Source: Solimonas sp047605265
Lineage (GTDB): Bacteria > Pseudomonadota > Gammaproteobacteria > Nevskiales > Nevskiaceae
NCBI GenBank assembly: GCA_047605265.1
Contig: JASGFY010000003.1
Span: 1 to 64,000 of the forward strand
Length of the DNA stretch: 64,000 nucleotides
Direction of reading: 5' to 3'
Every line of letters starts with the position of its first letter. The stretch's first letter is position 1. The notes under the pieces were generated by a model. It worked only from the letters and a program-made list of their open reading frames with translations. It had not been told where the DNA came from and did not search any database. This document shows, one piece after another, positions 52,603 through 60,168 of this stretch. The position numbers and the translations under genes are program-made.

Positions 52603-53529
52603 GTGGCCGAGCGTAGATTCGATGGGCGTGTGGCGGTGATTACCGGAGCGGGCCGCGGGCTCGGCCGTGAATACGCGCTGTTGCTGGCGAGCAAGGGCGC
52701 GCGCATCGTCGTCAACGATCCAGGCGGCAGCATGCGCGGCGATGGGCGGGATACCGGGCCTGCGCAGGCGGTTGTCGATGAGATCAAGGCCGCCGGCGGC
52801 GACGCCGTCACCTGCACCGAGTCGGTGGCCACGCACGCCGGCGGCAAGGCCATCATCGCAGCGGCGCTCGATCACTTCGGGCGCATCGACATCCTGATCC
52901 ACAATGCGGGCAATGTCCGTTACGGATCGCTCGAGGAAATCTCGCCGGAAGATTTCCAGGCCGTGGTCGACGTCCATCTGATGGGCGCCTTCCACGTCGT
53001 GCGCGCGGCGTTCCCGTCGATGAGCAAGGCAGGCTACGGACGCGTGGTTCTGACCTCTTCGATCGGCGGCCTCTACAGCATTCCGAACGGCGTGCCCTAT
53101 GCCGTCGCGAAGTCCGGCGTCATCGGTCTGAACAATGTCGTTGCCCTCGAAGGTGCCGACAAGAACATCAAGAGCAACATCATTCTGCCGGGCGCGGTCA
53201 CGCGCATGGCGGAAGGGCTTGACGTTTCGCAATACCCGCCCATGGGGGCTGATCTCGTCGCTCCAGTCGTCGGCTGGCTCGCCCACGAATCGTGCACGAT
53301 CAGCGGCGAGATGCTGGTGTCGATGGCTGGCCGCGTCGCACGCGCGTTCGTCGCCGAGACCGAAGGTGTCTATCGTCCATCCTGGTCGATCGACGACGTC
53401 GGCGAGCACATCGACGAGATTCGCGATCCGAGCCGGCAGTGGGTGCTGCCGCCCGTGCCATCCGGCTTCGGGGATCATCTGCAACGCAGTTTCGAGATGG
53501 CGCGCCAGGGCGCCGCCGGCTCGCGCTGA
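52603..53529 (+). CDS. short-chain dehydrogenase, 3-hydroxyacyl-CoA dehydrogenase type (HSD17B4-like)
   Basis: A 308-residue SDR starting at GTG 52603 behind GGAGGAGGG. It has VAVITGAGRGLGREYALLLASKGARIVVNDPGG, the long cofactor loop seen in peroxisomal multifunctional enzyme-like dehydrogenases, IDILIHNAGNVRYGS, VVLTSSIGGLYSIPN and the active site YAVAK. The C-terminal 60 residues extend past the core fold. The intact active site implies NAD(P)-dependent oxidation of a hydroxyl, possibly a 3-hydroxyacyl-CoA or steroid hydroxyl. It lies between the DHRS1-like gene and the SnoaL-like gene in one operon. Confidence 0.9.
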   Translation: MAERRFDGRVAVITGAGRGLGREYALLLASKGARIVVNDPGGSMRGDGRDTGPAQAVVDEIKAAGGDAVTCTESVATHAGGKAIIAAALDHFGRIDILIHNAGNVRYGSLEEISPEDFQAVVDVHLMGAFHVVRAAFPSMSKAGYGRVVLTSSIGGLYSIPNGVPYAVAKSGVIGLNNVVALEGADKNIKSNIILPGAVTRMAEGLDVSQYPPMGADLVAPVVGWLAHESCTISGEMLVSMAGRVARAFVAETEGVYRPSWSIDDVGEHIDEIRDPSRQWVLPPVPSGFGDHLQRSFEMARQGAAGSR

Positions 53530-53541
53530 AAGAGGAGACAC

Positions 53542-54075
53542 ATGAGCGACAACACGCAGGAACTGCAGGCGCTGCTCGACCGCGAGCGGATCCGTGAAGC
53601 CATCGCGCGGCTCGCCCGCGGCGAAGACCGGCGCGATGCCGCGCTGATCAGCGCTTCGTACTGGCCGGATTCGAAAACCGACTACGGCGTGTTCACCGGC
53701 AACTTCGATGAGTACCTCGCCTGGGTGGTCCCGGGCTCGCCGGCGATCCCGGTCACGCAGCACATCCTCGGTCAGACCTGGATCGAGCTCAAGGGCGAGG
53801 TGGCGCTGGCGGAAACCCACGTCACGTCGTATCACCGCGTCGACATGGGTTCGGAAGAGCGCGATACCGTCATCGGCGGGCGTTATCTGGACCGCTTCGA
53901 GAAGCGCAACGGCGAATGGCGCATCGCCGAGCGCACGATGCTCTACGACTGGTTTCGTGATTTCGGCGTCTCGGTCGACTGGTCGCAAGGCGTCATGGGC
54001 CTGCCGTTCAGCGCGTCACACTATACGGGCCGGGCGACAGGCGACTACAGCCAGACGTTCTTTGGCCGGGGCTGA
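53542..54075 (+). CDS. SnoaL-like / nuclear transport factor 2 fold protein
   Basis: A 177-residue SnoaL_4-type protein: ELQALLDRERIREAIARLARGEDRRDAALISASYWPDS at the N terminus, with HVTSYHRVDM, GGRYLDRFEKRNGEWRIAERTMLYDWFRDFG downstream. Proteins of this fold are small hydratases, isomerases or dehydratases, and this subgroup is common in steroid and aromatic catabolic clusters. AGAGGAG precedes the start, 12 bases after the second SDR gene. The reaction is unknown. Confidence 0.85.
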   Translation: MSDNTQELQALLDRERIREAIARLARGEDRRDAALISASYWPDSKTDYGVFTGNFDEYLAWVVPGSPAIPVTQHILGQTWIELKGEVALAETHVTSYHRVDMGSEERDTVIGGRYLDRFEKRNGEWRIAERTMLYDWFRDFGVSVDWSQGVMGLPFSASHYTGRATGDYSQTFFGRG

Positions 54076-54139
54076 CGAAACCCTACGACAGGCCGGCGCA
54101 CGTAGCTGAAGTGCGCCGTACATTCCGCGCAATGTTGGC

Positions 54140-54403
54140 CTAGGCTAGCCCGGCTGCGCTCAGGCGGAACGCCAGTTCGGCCGACGCGATCGATGAAGTG
54201 CGGCCGTTTTCGTGTATCAGCGTCACCCGTCCGACTGCCGGGCTGACGACGACACCCTTGATGTCGCGGGCCCATTCCTCGAGCACCTTGCGGGCCCGCA
54301 GCACGGACGGTGCGTCGACGGCGGCGTGGCCGGTCGCTTCCACCTCCTTGTCGAGTTCGACAATCTGTCCGGCAGTGGCCTTGATCGATGCCTCGTTGCT
54401 CAT
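54140..54403 (-). CDS. hypothetical protein, 87 residues
   Basis: A soluble 87-residue protein, MSNEASIKATAGQIVELDKE followed by a helical segment LRARKVLEEWARDIKGVVV and a beta-like part GRVTLIHENGRTSSIASAELAFRLSAAGLA. GAGG stands eight bases before the start on this strand. The codon use resembles its neighbours. The family is not recognised. It lies immediately downstream of ssrA in the same direction, but the ssrA terminator separates them. Confidence 0.6.
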   Translation of the reverse strand: MSNEASIKATAGQIVELDKEVEATGHAAVDAPSVLRARKVLEEWARDIKGVVVSPAVGRVTLIHENGRTSSIASAELAFRLSAAGLA

Positions 54404-54446
54404 GCGCAGCCTCGTGGTCGTTGGATCGGATTCGTCAGCAAAACGA

Positions 54447-54469
54447 AAACCCCGCCGGCGGCGGGGTTT
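54447..54469 (-). terminator. intrinsic terminator of ssrA
   Basis: Read on the minus strand: AAACCCCGCC, loop GCC, GGCGGGGTTT, then TCGTTTT. The stem is 10 bp, six bases after the tmRNA 3' end. Confidence 0.85.
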
Positions 54470-54474
54470 GCAAT

Positions 54475-54829
54475 TGGTGGAGCTGGCGGGAATTGAACCC
54501 GCGTCCGCCAGATCGTAGCCCTCGGATCTACATGCTTAGCCCGATCTTTGATTTTCGTCGCTGGTTCCCGGACGGGCACGGAACGCCAGCACTTATCCCC
54601 TTAGGGTTTTAGCAGCTGGGCCAAGGGCGGGCTTCACTGCGATCCAATGAGAGTCGACGGTCGATCCAACCGGCATCGGAACCAGAAGGATGACCGCTCG
54701 CCGGAGTTAGGCGGCGAGGGCGTAGTTCGCGTCGTTCGCAACTAGCTTGGTTGTCACAAGTTTTACGAGGACATGACACCTCGGCATGCACCTCGGATTC
54801 CGTAACCAGCGTCGAAACCGGTCAGCCCC
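54475..54829 (-). ncRNA. ssrA: transfer-messenger RNA
   Basis: A 355-nt tmRNA on the minus strand. The 5' end GGGGCTGACCGGTTTCGACG (from 54829) and the 3' end with the T-arm GGGAATTGAACCCGCG-type sequence and encoded CCA (54475-54477) form the alanine tRNA-like part. The tag reading frame (54739 to 54707) encodes ANDANYALAA and stops with TAA. It rescues stalled ribosomes with SmpB, which is encoded just upstream. A TACACT -10 lies at 54847-54842, 12 bases before the mature 5' end, consistent with 5' trimming. Confidence 0.96.
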
Positions 54830-54899
54830 GTGTGCGCTCTTAGTGTAGCAATAGATGGGGGCGTCTGGCGCCAGGGCAAGATCGATGGCTTCGGCGCTT

Positions 54900-55376
54900 T
54901 CAGGCCGAATGACGCATGATCCGGCCTTTTTCGCGCTGCCAGTCGCGCTCCTTGATGTCGGCGCGCTTGTCGTGTTCCTTCTTGCCTTTGGCCAGGCCGA
55001 CCTCGAGCTTGGCGCGGCCTTTCTCCCAGTGCAGATCGAGCGGGATCAGCGTGTAGCCGGCGCGCTCGACCTTGCCGATCAGCGTCGCCAGCTGGCGCGC
55101 GTGCAGCAGCAACTTGCGCGTGCGCGTGGCGTCAGCGATCTCGTGCGTCGACGTCTGCTTCAGCGGCGTGAAGTGCGCGCCGATCAGCCAGGCTTCGCCG
55201 TTCTTGATGGTGACGTAGGCTTCGGCGATCTGCGCGCGGCCTGCGCGCAGGCTCTTGACCTCCCAGCCCTTGAGGACGAGGCCGGCCTCGTAGCGGTCTT
55301 CGATGAAGTACTCGAAGCGGGCGCGACGGTTGACGGCGATCGTGCGCTCGGGCGCGGCCGTTTCTTTTTTGCTCAT
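54900..55376 (-). CDS. smpB: SsrA-binding protein
   Basis: A 158-residue RNA-binding protein that delivers tmRNA to stalled ribosomes. It has the family sequence IAVNRRARFEYFIEDRYEAGLVLKGWEVKSLR, AYVTIKNGEAWLIGAHFTPL, LLLHARQLATLIGKVERAGYTLIPL and the basic tail KGKKEHDKRADIKERDWQREKGRIMR. The ATG at 55376 lies six bases after TATAAT. It is directly upstream of ssrA in the same direction. Confidence 0.97.
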   Translation of the reverse strand: MSKKETAAPERTIAVNRRARFEYFIEDRYEAGLVLKGWEVKSLRAGRAQIAEAYVTIKNGEAWLIGAHFTPLKQTSTHEIADATRTRKLLLHARQLATLIGKVERAGYTLIPLDLHWEKGRAKLEVGLAKGKKEHDKRADIKERDWQREKGRIMRHSA

Positions 55377-55382
55377 GCATCA

Positions 55383-55388
55383 ATTATA
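55383..55388 (-). promoter_or_regulatory. TATAAT -10 of smpB, six bases before ATG
   Basis: On the minus strand TATAAT is followed by TGATGC and then ATG, giving no room for a Shine-Dalgarno leader. The divergent transporter gene has its own hexamer at 55409-55414. Confidence 0.6.
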
Positions 55389-55408
55389 TAGAGGTGCCCA
55401 TGGCCAGC

Positions 55409-55414
55409 TAGACT
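55409..55414 (+). promoter_or_regulatory. TAGACT -10 of the NSS transporter gene, six bases before ATG
   Basis: TAGACT, six bases (AATTGG), then ATG 55421. It shares the geometry of the divergent smpB promoter 21 bases away. The hexamer has two mismatches to consensus, so support is moderate. Confidence 0.4.
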
Positions 55415-55420
55415 AATTGG

Positions 55421-56806
55421 ATGAACATTCGAGAGAGCAGCTACGGCTACTGGAGCTCACCCGGTGCCTTCCTGTGGGTGGCGGTCGGCGCGATGCTGGG
55501 CGTCGGCAACGCCATGCGCCTGCCGGGCCTGATGGCCGAGTACGGCGGCGTGCTTTTCCTCGGCGTCTATCTGCTCGGCGTACTGCTGGTCGGCCTGCCG
55601 CTGCTGATCGCTGAGTGGATGCTGGGCCGCTGGATGCGCGACGACCTGATCGCCGGCTTCGCGCGCCTCGCCGAGACAGCCAGGGCGAAGAAGATCTGGG
55701 TCGCGATCGGCGGCCTGGCCTTGCTGACGGCCGGACTGATCCTGTCTTACTACAGCGTGATCGCCGGCTGGAGCCTCGCCTATGCGTTCCGCGCCGGCAG
55801 CGGCCTGTTCGGGCAGCTGACGGCCGACGGCGCGAGCCAGGTGTTCCTCGAACTGGCGCAGGATCCGGAGCGTTCTCTGTCCTGGCATACGCTTTTCGTC
55901 CTTGCCGCGTGCATCGTCGTCTCGCACGGTTTTCGCGAAGGCGTCGAGCGCGCGTCGCGCGGACTCGTGCCGTTCGCGATCGTCATCGTGCTGCTGATGT
56001 GCTGGTACGCGTTCCGCCATGGCGATGCCCGCGCGGCGTGGGAGATGGTTTTCGCGCCGCATCCCGAAAAGCTCGGCTGGCGCGGCATGATGGAAGCGCT
56101 GCACCATGCGTTTTTTACGCTGGGCCTCGGCATGGGCGTGATGATGGGCGTGGGCAGCTATCTGCCCGTCGACGCACCCTTGCGCCGCATCGCGCTGACG
56201 GTGGTGCTCGCCGACACGGCGTTCAGTCTGCTCGTCGGCTTGGCCGTGCTGGCCATCGTGCTCGGCGCCGGCCTCGAGCCGGCGTCCGGCATCACGCTGA
56301 TGTTCCAGACCCTGCCGCGCGCGACGAGCGACGATCTCGGCGGCTCGCTGTTCGCGGTCGGCCTCTATCTGATGAGCTTCATCGTGACGATGACCTCGGC
56401 GACGGCGATGCTCGAGCCGCTGAGCCGCTATTTCATGGATCGCCAGCGCTGGACGCGCGTGTTCGCGGCGACCTGCGCGGCGTTGCTGATCTGGTTCATC
56501 GGCCTCGGCACGCTGCTGTCGTTCAGCGTGCTGCAGGATCTGCGCCTGCTGGGCCGCAATTTCTTCGAGTGGGTGCAATGGTTGACGACGAGCTGGTTCG
56601 CCCCTGTCGACGGTCTGTTGATTTGCGTGTTCGTCGTCAGCATCATGCCGCGCGAACTGGTCCGCAGCTTGTGGGGAGAATCGCGGCAGTGGCTGTATCC
56701 GGCATGGTTCGCGATGCTGCGCTACCCGGCGCGCCTCGGCCTGATCGCCGTGCTCGCTTATTCGACCGGCCTGCTCGACTGGCTCGTGTCGCTGTGGGAG
56801 AAATGA
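55421..56806 (+). CDS. neurotransmitter:sodium symporter family transporter
   Basis: A 461-residue inner-membrane protein with about 12 hydrophobic segments. The first has the NSS sodium-site wording AFLWVAVGAMLGVGNAMRLPGLMAEYGG, and SYYSVIAGWSLAYAF follows in span 3. The family (LeuT, TnaT) takes up amino acids or related solutes with sodium. The substrate is unknown. It is divergent from smpB with overlapping promoter regions, and the ratA start follows its stop by one base. Confidence 0.9.
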   Translation: MNIRESSYGYWSSPGAFLWVAVGAMLGVGNAMRLPGLMAEYGGVLFLGVYLLGVLLVGLPLLIAEWMLGRWMRDDLIAGFARLAETARAKKIWVAIGGLALLTAGLILSYYSVIAGWSLAYAFRAGSGLFGQLTADGASQVFLELAQDPERSLSWHTLFVLAACIVVSHGFREGVERASRGLVPFAIVIVLLMCWYAFRHGDARAAWEMVFAPHPEKLGWRGMMEALHHAFFTLGLGMGVMMGVGSYLPVDAPLRRIALTVVLADTAFSLLVGLAVLAIVLGAGLEPASGITLMFQTLPRATSDDLGGSLFAVGLYLMSFIVTMTSATAMLEPLSRYFMDRQRWTRVFAATCAALLIWFIGLGTLLSFSVLQDLRLLGRNFFEWVQWLTTSWFAPVDGLLICVFVVSIMPRELVRSLWGESRQWLYPAWFAMLRYPARLGLIAVLAYSTGLLDWLVSLWEK

Positions 56807-56807
56807 T

Positions 56808-57245
56808 TTGCGGTCCTTGCAACGTTCGAGTCTGCTCAAATACCGCGCGCAGGACATTTACCGGCTGGTCGGCGATATCGAGGCCTATCCGCATTTCGTG
56901 CCCGGTTGCGTATCGGCGACGGTCGAGCGCAGCGACGGCGCGCAGGTGCGCGCCCGGCTCGGCTTTCGCGTCAAAGGGCTCAGCGACAGCTTCGCCACCG
57001 AGAACCTGCACGATGACGGCCACCGCATCCACATGCGCCTGCTCGACGGGCCGTTCCGCTCGCTGCAGGGGCACTGGCACTTCCAGCCGCTCGGCGAAAC
57101 GGCGTGCAAGGTGTCGCTGCGGATCGATCTCGATTTCGGCAACCGCCTGATGGAGGCAACGCTCGGACCTTGGATCGACCGCGCCGTCGGTTCGGTGATG
57201 GACGCGTTCCGGCTGCGTGCCGAATCTCTGTATGGCCGCGCCTGA
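56808..57245 (+). CDS. ratA: RatA / coenzyme Q-binding (START-like) protein
   Basis: A 145-residue SRPBCC-fold protein: MRSLQRSSLLKYRAQDIYRLVGDIEAYPHFVPGC, LGFRVKGLSDSFATENLHDD, GPFRSLQGHWHFQPLG and LDFGNRLMEATLGPWIDRAVGSVMDAFRLRAE are the COQ10/RatA features. It starts at TTG 56808 with GGGAGAAA upstream. It is named for a proposed 50S-binding toxin activity in E. coli, but the COQ10 relationship suggests a quinone-binding role. It overlaps rnfH, its usual partner, by 14 bases. Confidence 0.9.
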   Translation: MRSLQRSSLLKYRAQDIYRLVGDIEAYPHFVPGCVSATVERSDGAQVRARLGFRVKGLSDSFATENLHDDGHRIHMRLLDGPFRSLQGHWHFQPLGETACKVSLRIDLDFGNRLMEATLGPWIDRAVGSVMDAFRLRAESLYGRA

Positions 57246-57525
57246 ACTGCGGATCGAAGTCGTCTGCGCGCTGCCGGGCCGGCAGCGGCTCAAAGCCCTA
57301 GCGGTCAGCGAGGGCACGACCGTCGCCGAAGCGGTGGCGGCATCCGGTCTGCTCGCCGAGTTTCCGGAAATCGATCCGGCGCGCGCCGCGCTCGGGGTCT
57401 TCGGGCGCGTGGTCGACGCCACGCGGCCGGTATGCGATGGAGAGCGCGTCGAAATCTACCGGCCGCTGCAGGTCGATCCGAAGGCGGCGCGGCGCGAGCG
57501 CGCGCGGCGCTCGCGCCAACGCTGA
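57232..57525 (+). CDS. rnfH: RnfH family ubiquitin-like protein
   Basis: A 97-residue ubiquitin-fold protein: LRIEVVCALPGRQRLKALAV, EGTTVAEAVAASGLLAEFPEID, LGVFGRVVDATRPVCDGERVEIYRPLQVDPKAARR with a basic tail. The last stretch is the family signature. It is the conserved partner of ratA (also called RatB). The role is not established. Confidence 0.93.
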   Translation: MAAPELRIEVVCALPGRQRLKALAVSEGTTVAEAVAASGLLAEFPEIDPARAALGVFGRVVDATRPVCDGERVEIYRPLQVDPKAARRERARRSRQR

Positions 57526-57550
57526 CGCGCGGCGGCTCCGGGTTTCCGGC

Positions 57551-57991
57551 TTAGGGTTGTTGCCCCGGCGGCGTCACGGTGACGCCGCTCGGCCGGTCGC
57601 CGCCGCCGCGCGCCGCGTCCTTGGCGTCCTTCTTCTCTTCCTTGAGGATGGTGTTGACGTCCGGCGACTCGATCGCCTTGGTGTCGCCGGTCGCCGTCGC
57701 GCCGTCCATGCGCGCCAGCGAGTCGCCTTCGAAATACAGGCTAACGATGCGCTCGGTGACGTCGCCGCGCGGCGACTTGTAGTAGCCGACGTAATCCCAG
57801 CGATCCGGCAGGAACGCGCTCGCCGCGATCGGCGTGCCCATCAGATAGTGAACCTGCTCGTGCGTCATGCCGGTCTTGAGCTGGTCCAACTGCTGCTGTT
57901 CGATGACGTTGCCCTGGCGGGTCGGCAACTTGTAGATGATCGAACAGGCCGACAGCGCGAGGGCTGCGGAAACAATAAAAAGGGCACGCAT
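57551..57991 (-). CDS. bamE: outer membrane protein assembly factor BamE
   Basis: A 146-residue lipoprotein of the BAM complex. The signal MRALFIVSAALALSAC ends at Cys16. The mature part has IIYKLPTRQGNVIEQQQLDQLKTGMTHEQVHYLMGTPIAASAF and RWDYVGYYKSPRGDVTERIVSLYFEGD, the SmpA/OmlA fold. A low-complexity, Asp/Lys/Gly-rich tail of about 45 residues follows. It is divergent from fur, as in many gammaproteobacteria. Confidence 0.95.
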   Translation of the reverse strand: MRALFIVSAALALSACSIIYKLPTRQGNVIEQQQLDQLKTGMTHEQVHYLMGTPIAASAFLPDRWDYVGYYKSPRGDVTERIVSLYFEGDSLARMDGATATGDTKAIESPDVNTILKEEKKDAKDAARGGGDRPSGVTVTPPGQQP

Positions 57992-58027
57992 CGGGGTCGC
58001 TGGGCTTGCTGCAAAAAAATGAGCGCC

Positions 58028-58033
58028 GATAAT
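58028..58033 (+). promoter_or_regulatory. candidate -10 of fur
   Basis: GATAAT at 58028-58033 in the bamE-fur divergent spacer, with TTGCTG about 15 bases upstream. It would start a leader of about 25 bases before ATG 58063. Confidence 0.45.
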
Positions 58034-58062
58034 AGCGTAAACCCCGCCCAGCGCCAGAGACC

Positions 58063-58479
58063 ATGGAATCCGCCGACCTTCGCAATGCTGGCCTGAAAGT
58101 GACCCTGCCGCGCCTGAAGATCCTCGAAATGCTCGAGAGCAGCGACGCGCGCCATCTTTCGGCCGAAGACATCTACCGCCGCCTGATCGACCTCAACGAG
58201 GACGTCGGCCTGGCGACCGTTTACCGCGTCCTCACGCAGTTCGAGGCCGCCGGTCTCGTCCGCCGCCACAACTTCGAGGGTGGCCATGCCGTTTTCGAGC
58301 TGGAGCGCGGTCCGCACCACGACCACATGGTTCGTCTCGATACCGGCGAAGTGATCGAGTTCGTCAGCGAAGAGATCGAGAAGCTGCAGCGGCAGATTGC
58401 CGACAGGCACGGCCTCATCGTCGAAGAGCACAGCCTGGTGCTGTACGTGCGGCCGAAGTCGGCGGCCAAAGTCAGCTAG
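58063..58479 (+). CDS. fur: ferric uptake regulator
   Basis: A 138-residue iron-responsive repressor. The winged helix has LRNAGLKVTLPRLKILEMLE and LATVYRVLTQFEAAGLV. The metal site has HNFEGGHAVFELERGPHHDHMVRLDTGEVIEF. No cysteine occurs anywhere in the protein, so it lacks the Cys-based structural zinc site of E. coli Fur (LDCGKVIEF there, LDTGEVIEF here), resembling Pseudomonas-type Fur. It is convergent with recN; the two stop codons overlap. Confidence 0.96.
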   Translation: MESADLRNAGLKVTLPRLKILEMLESSDARHLSAEDIYRRLIDLNEDVGLATVYRVLTQFEAAGLVRRHNFEGGHAVFELERGPHHDHMVRLDTGEVIEFVSEEIEKLQRQIADRHGLIVEEHSLVLYVRPKSAAKVS

Positions 58480-60158
58480 GACGCGGCCGCACGGCGCAAC
58501 AGATCGCGGGCGTGCTCGAGCGCGGCGGGTGAGATCTCGACGCCGCCCTGCATGCGCGCGATTTCCTCGATGCGCCCCTGCACGCCGAGCGCCGCGACGC
58601 GCGTGTAGGTCTGCGCCTTGATCACTTCCTTGCGGATCGCGAAATGCGCGTGGCCCTGCGCCGCCACCTGGGCGAGGTGGGTGACGCTCATGACCTGTCG
58701 CTGCGCGCCGAGCGCGCGCAGCTGCTGGCCGACGATCTCGGCGACGCCGCCGCTGATGCCGGCGTCGACCTCGTCGAAGATCATCGTCGCCGCGCCATGC
58801 CGGGCGAGCGCCGCGACCTGGATCGCCAGCGAGACGCGTGACAGCTCGCCACCAGACGCGACCTTGGCGAGCGGCCGCGCCGGCTGGCCGGGATTCGCCG
58901 AGAAATCGAAGCGCACGGCATCGGTGCCGTGCGCGCGCACCGGCGCGGCGACATCGGTTTCCACGGCGACGACGAACTGCGCGTTTGGCATGCCCAGCGT
59001 GCGCGCGATGGCGGTGACCGCGTCGCCGAAACGTTTGGCGGCGCGCCGACGTTCGGCGCCCAGCCTGGCGGCGGCCTCGTCGTAGCGCCGGCGCGCGGCG
59101 TCGCGCGCGCGTTCGAGTTCTTCGAGCTTGCCGGCGGCGTTCGCCGATTCCTCGTACCGCGCGCGCAGGCTCTGCAGGTGCGCGCCCAGCTCGGCCGGTT
59201 TCAGGCGGTGCTTGCGCGCCAGATCGTGGACGGCGCCGAGCCGGCGTTCGACCTCGGCGAGCCGTTCCGGATCGAGCTCGAGTTTGTCGAGCACGCGTCG
59301 TGCGCCGTCGGCGGCGTCGCGGATCAGCGCGAGCGCGCTTTCGGTCGCGTCGAGCGCATCGCGGAAGCCGTCGTGCAGCGGCACCAGACCGGCGAGCAGG
59401 GCCTGCGCGCCGCCGATCTGGTCGTAGATGCTGTTCTCGCCGCCGTACAGCCGTTCCTGCACCTGCTCGCCTTCGCCGAGCAGGCGGCCGGCGTGGGCGA
59501 GCTGGCGGTGCTCGGCTTCGAGTTCGTCGAGTTCGCCGTCGCCGAGCGCGAGCGCTTCGAGTTCGCCGATCTGGAAGCGCAGGAAGTCGGTCTGCGCCGG
59601 ATCGCGGCTGCCGGCGGCGCGCAGCCGTTCGAGCGCGCGCTCGGCGTCGCCGTGCGCCTGCGCGGCAGCGGCGACCGCGTCGAGCGTCGCCGCGCCGCAG
59701 CCGTAAGCGTCGAGCGCGTCGCGCTGCCTGTCGGTGCGCAGCAGGGTCTGGCTCTCCGACTGGCCGAAGATCTCGATCAGCCGCTCGCCGAGTTCGCGCA
59801 GCTGGCCGGCATTGACCGGCGCACCGTTGACGAACGCGCGCGTGCGGCCCTCGGCGTAGACGACGCGGCGGATGACGAGTAGGGCCGGATCGTCGGCATC
59901 CGCCAGCTCGTGCTCGGCGAGCCAGCGGCGTGCCGCGGTGGTCTGCTCGAGTTCGAAGCTCGCGCTGATCTCGGCTTTTTCCTGGCCGGCGCGGACCAGG
60001 GCGGCGTCGGCGCGCAGGCCGATCGCCAGGCCGATCGCATCAATCAGGATCGACTTGCCGGCGCCGGTCTCGCCGGTCAGAACAGTGAAGCCGGCGGCGA
60101 AGTCGAGGTCCACTGCATCAATGATCGCAAGATTACGAATAGATATATTTTTCAGCAT
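58476..60158 (-). CDS. recN: DNA repair protein RecN
   Basis: A 560-residue SMC-like ATPase of double-strand-break repair. Walker A is VLTGETGAGKSILIDAIGLAIG, a long coiled coil spans roughly residues 160-370, and the C-terminal ATPase half has LAKVASGGELSRVSLAIQVAAL and MIFDEVDAGISGG. It follows nadK by ten bases on the same strand and is probably co-transcribed with it. No LexA box was identified. Confidence 0.96.
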   Translation of the reverse strand: MLKNISIRNLAIIDAVDLDFAAGFTVLTGETGAGKSILIDAIGLAIGLRADAALVRAGQEKAEISASFELEQTTAARRWLAEHELADADDPALLVIRRVVYAEGRTRAFVNGAPVNAGQLRELGERLIEIFGQSESQTLLRTDRQRDALDAYGCGAATLDAVAAAAQAHGDAERALERLRAAGSRDPAQTDFLRFQIGELEALALGDGELDELEAEHRQLAHAGRLLGEGEQVQERLYGGENSIYDQIGGAQALLAGLVPLHDGFRDALDATESALALIRDAADGARRVLDKLELDPERLAEVERRLGAVHDLARKHRLKPAELGAHLQSLRARYEESANAAGKLEELERARDAARRRYDEAAARLGAERRRAAKRFGDAVTAIARTLGMPNAQFVVAVETDVAAPVRAHGTDAVRFDFSANPGQPARPLAKVASGGELSRVSLAIQVAALARHGAATMIFDEVDAGISGGVAEIVGQQLRALGAQRQVMSVTHLAQVAAQGHAHFAIRKEVIKAQTYTRVAALGVQGRIEEIARMQGGVEISPAALEHARDLLRRAAAS

Positions 60159-60168
60159 CTTGGCGTTC

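Noticed and set aside
54475..54520. A tRNA-like 3' end with CCA read as a separate tRNA gene or phage attachment site
   Set aside because: It is the 3' part of tmRNA. No integrase gene or duplicated 3' end is visible, so no integrated element is supported.
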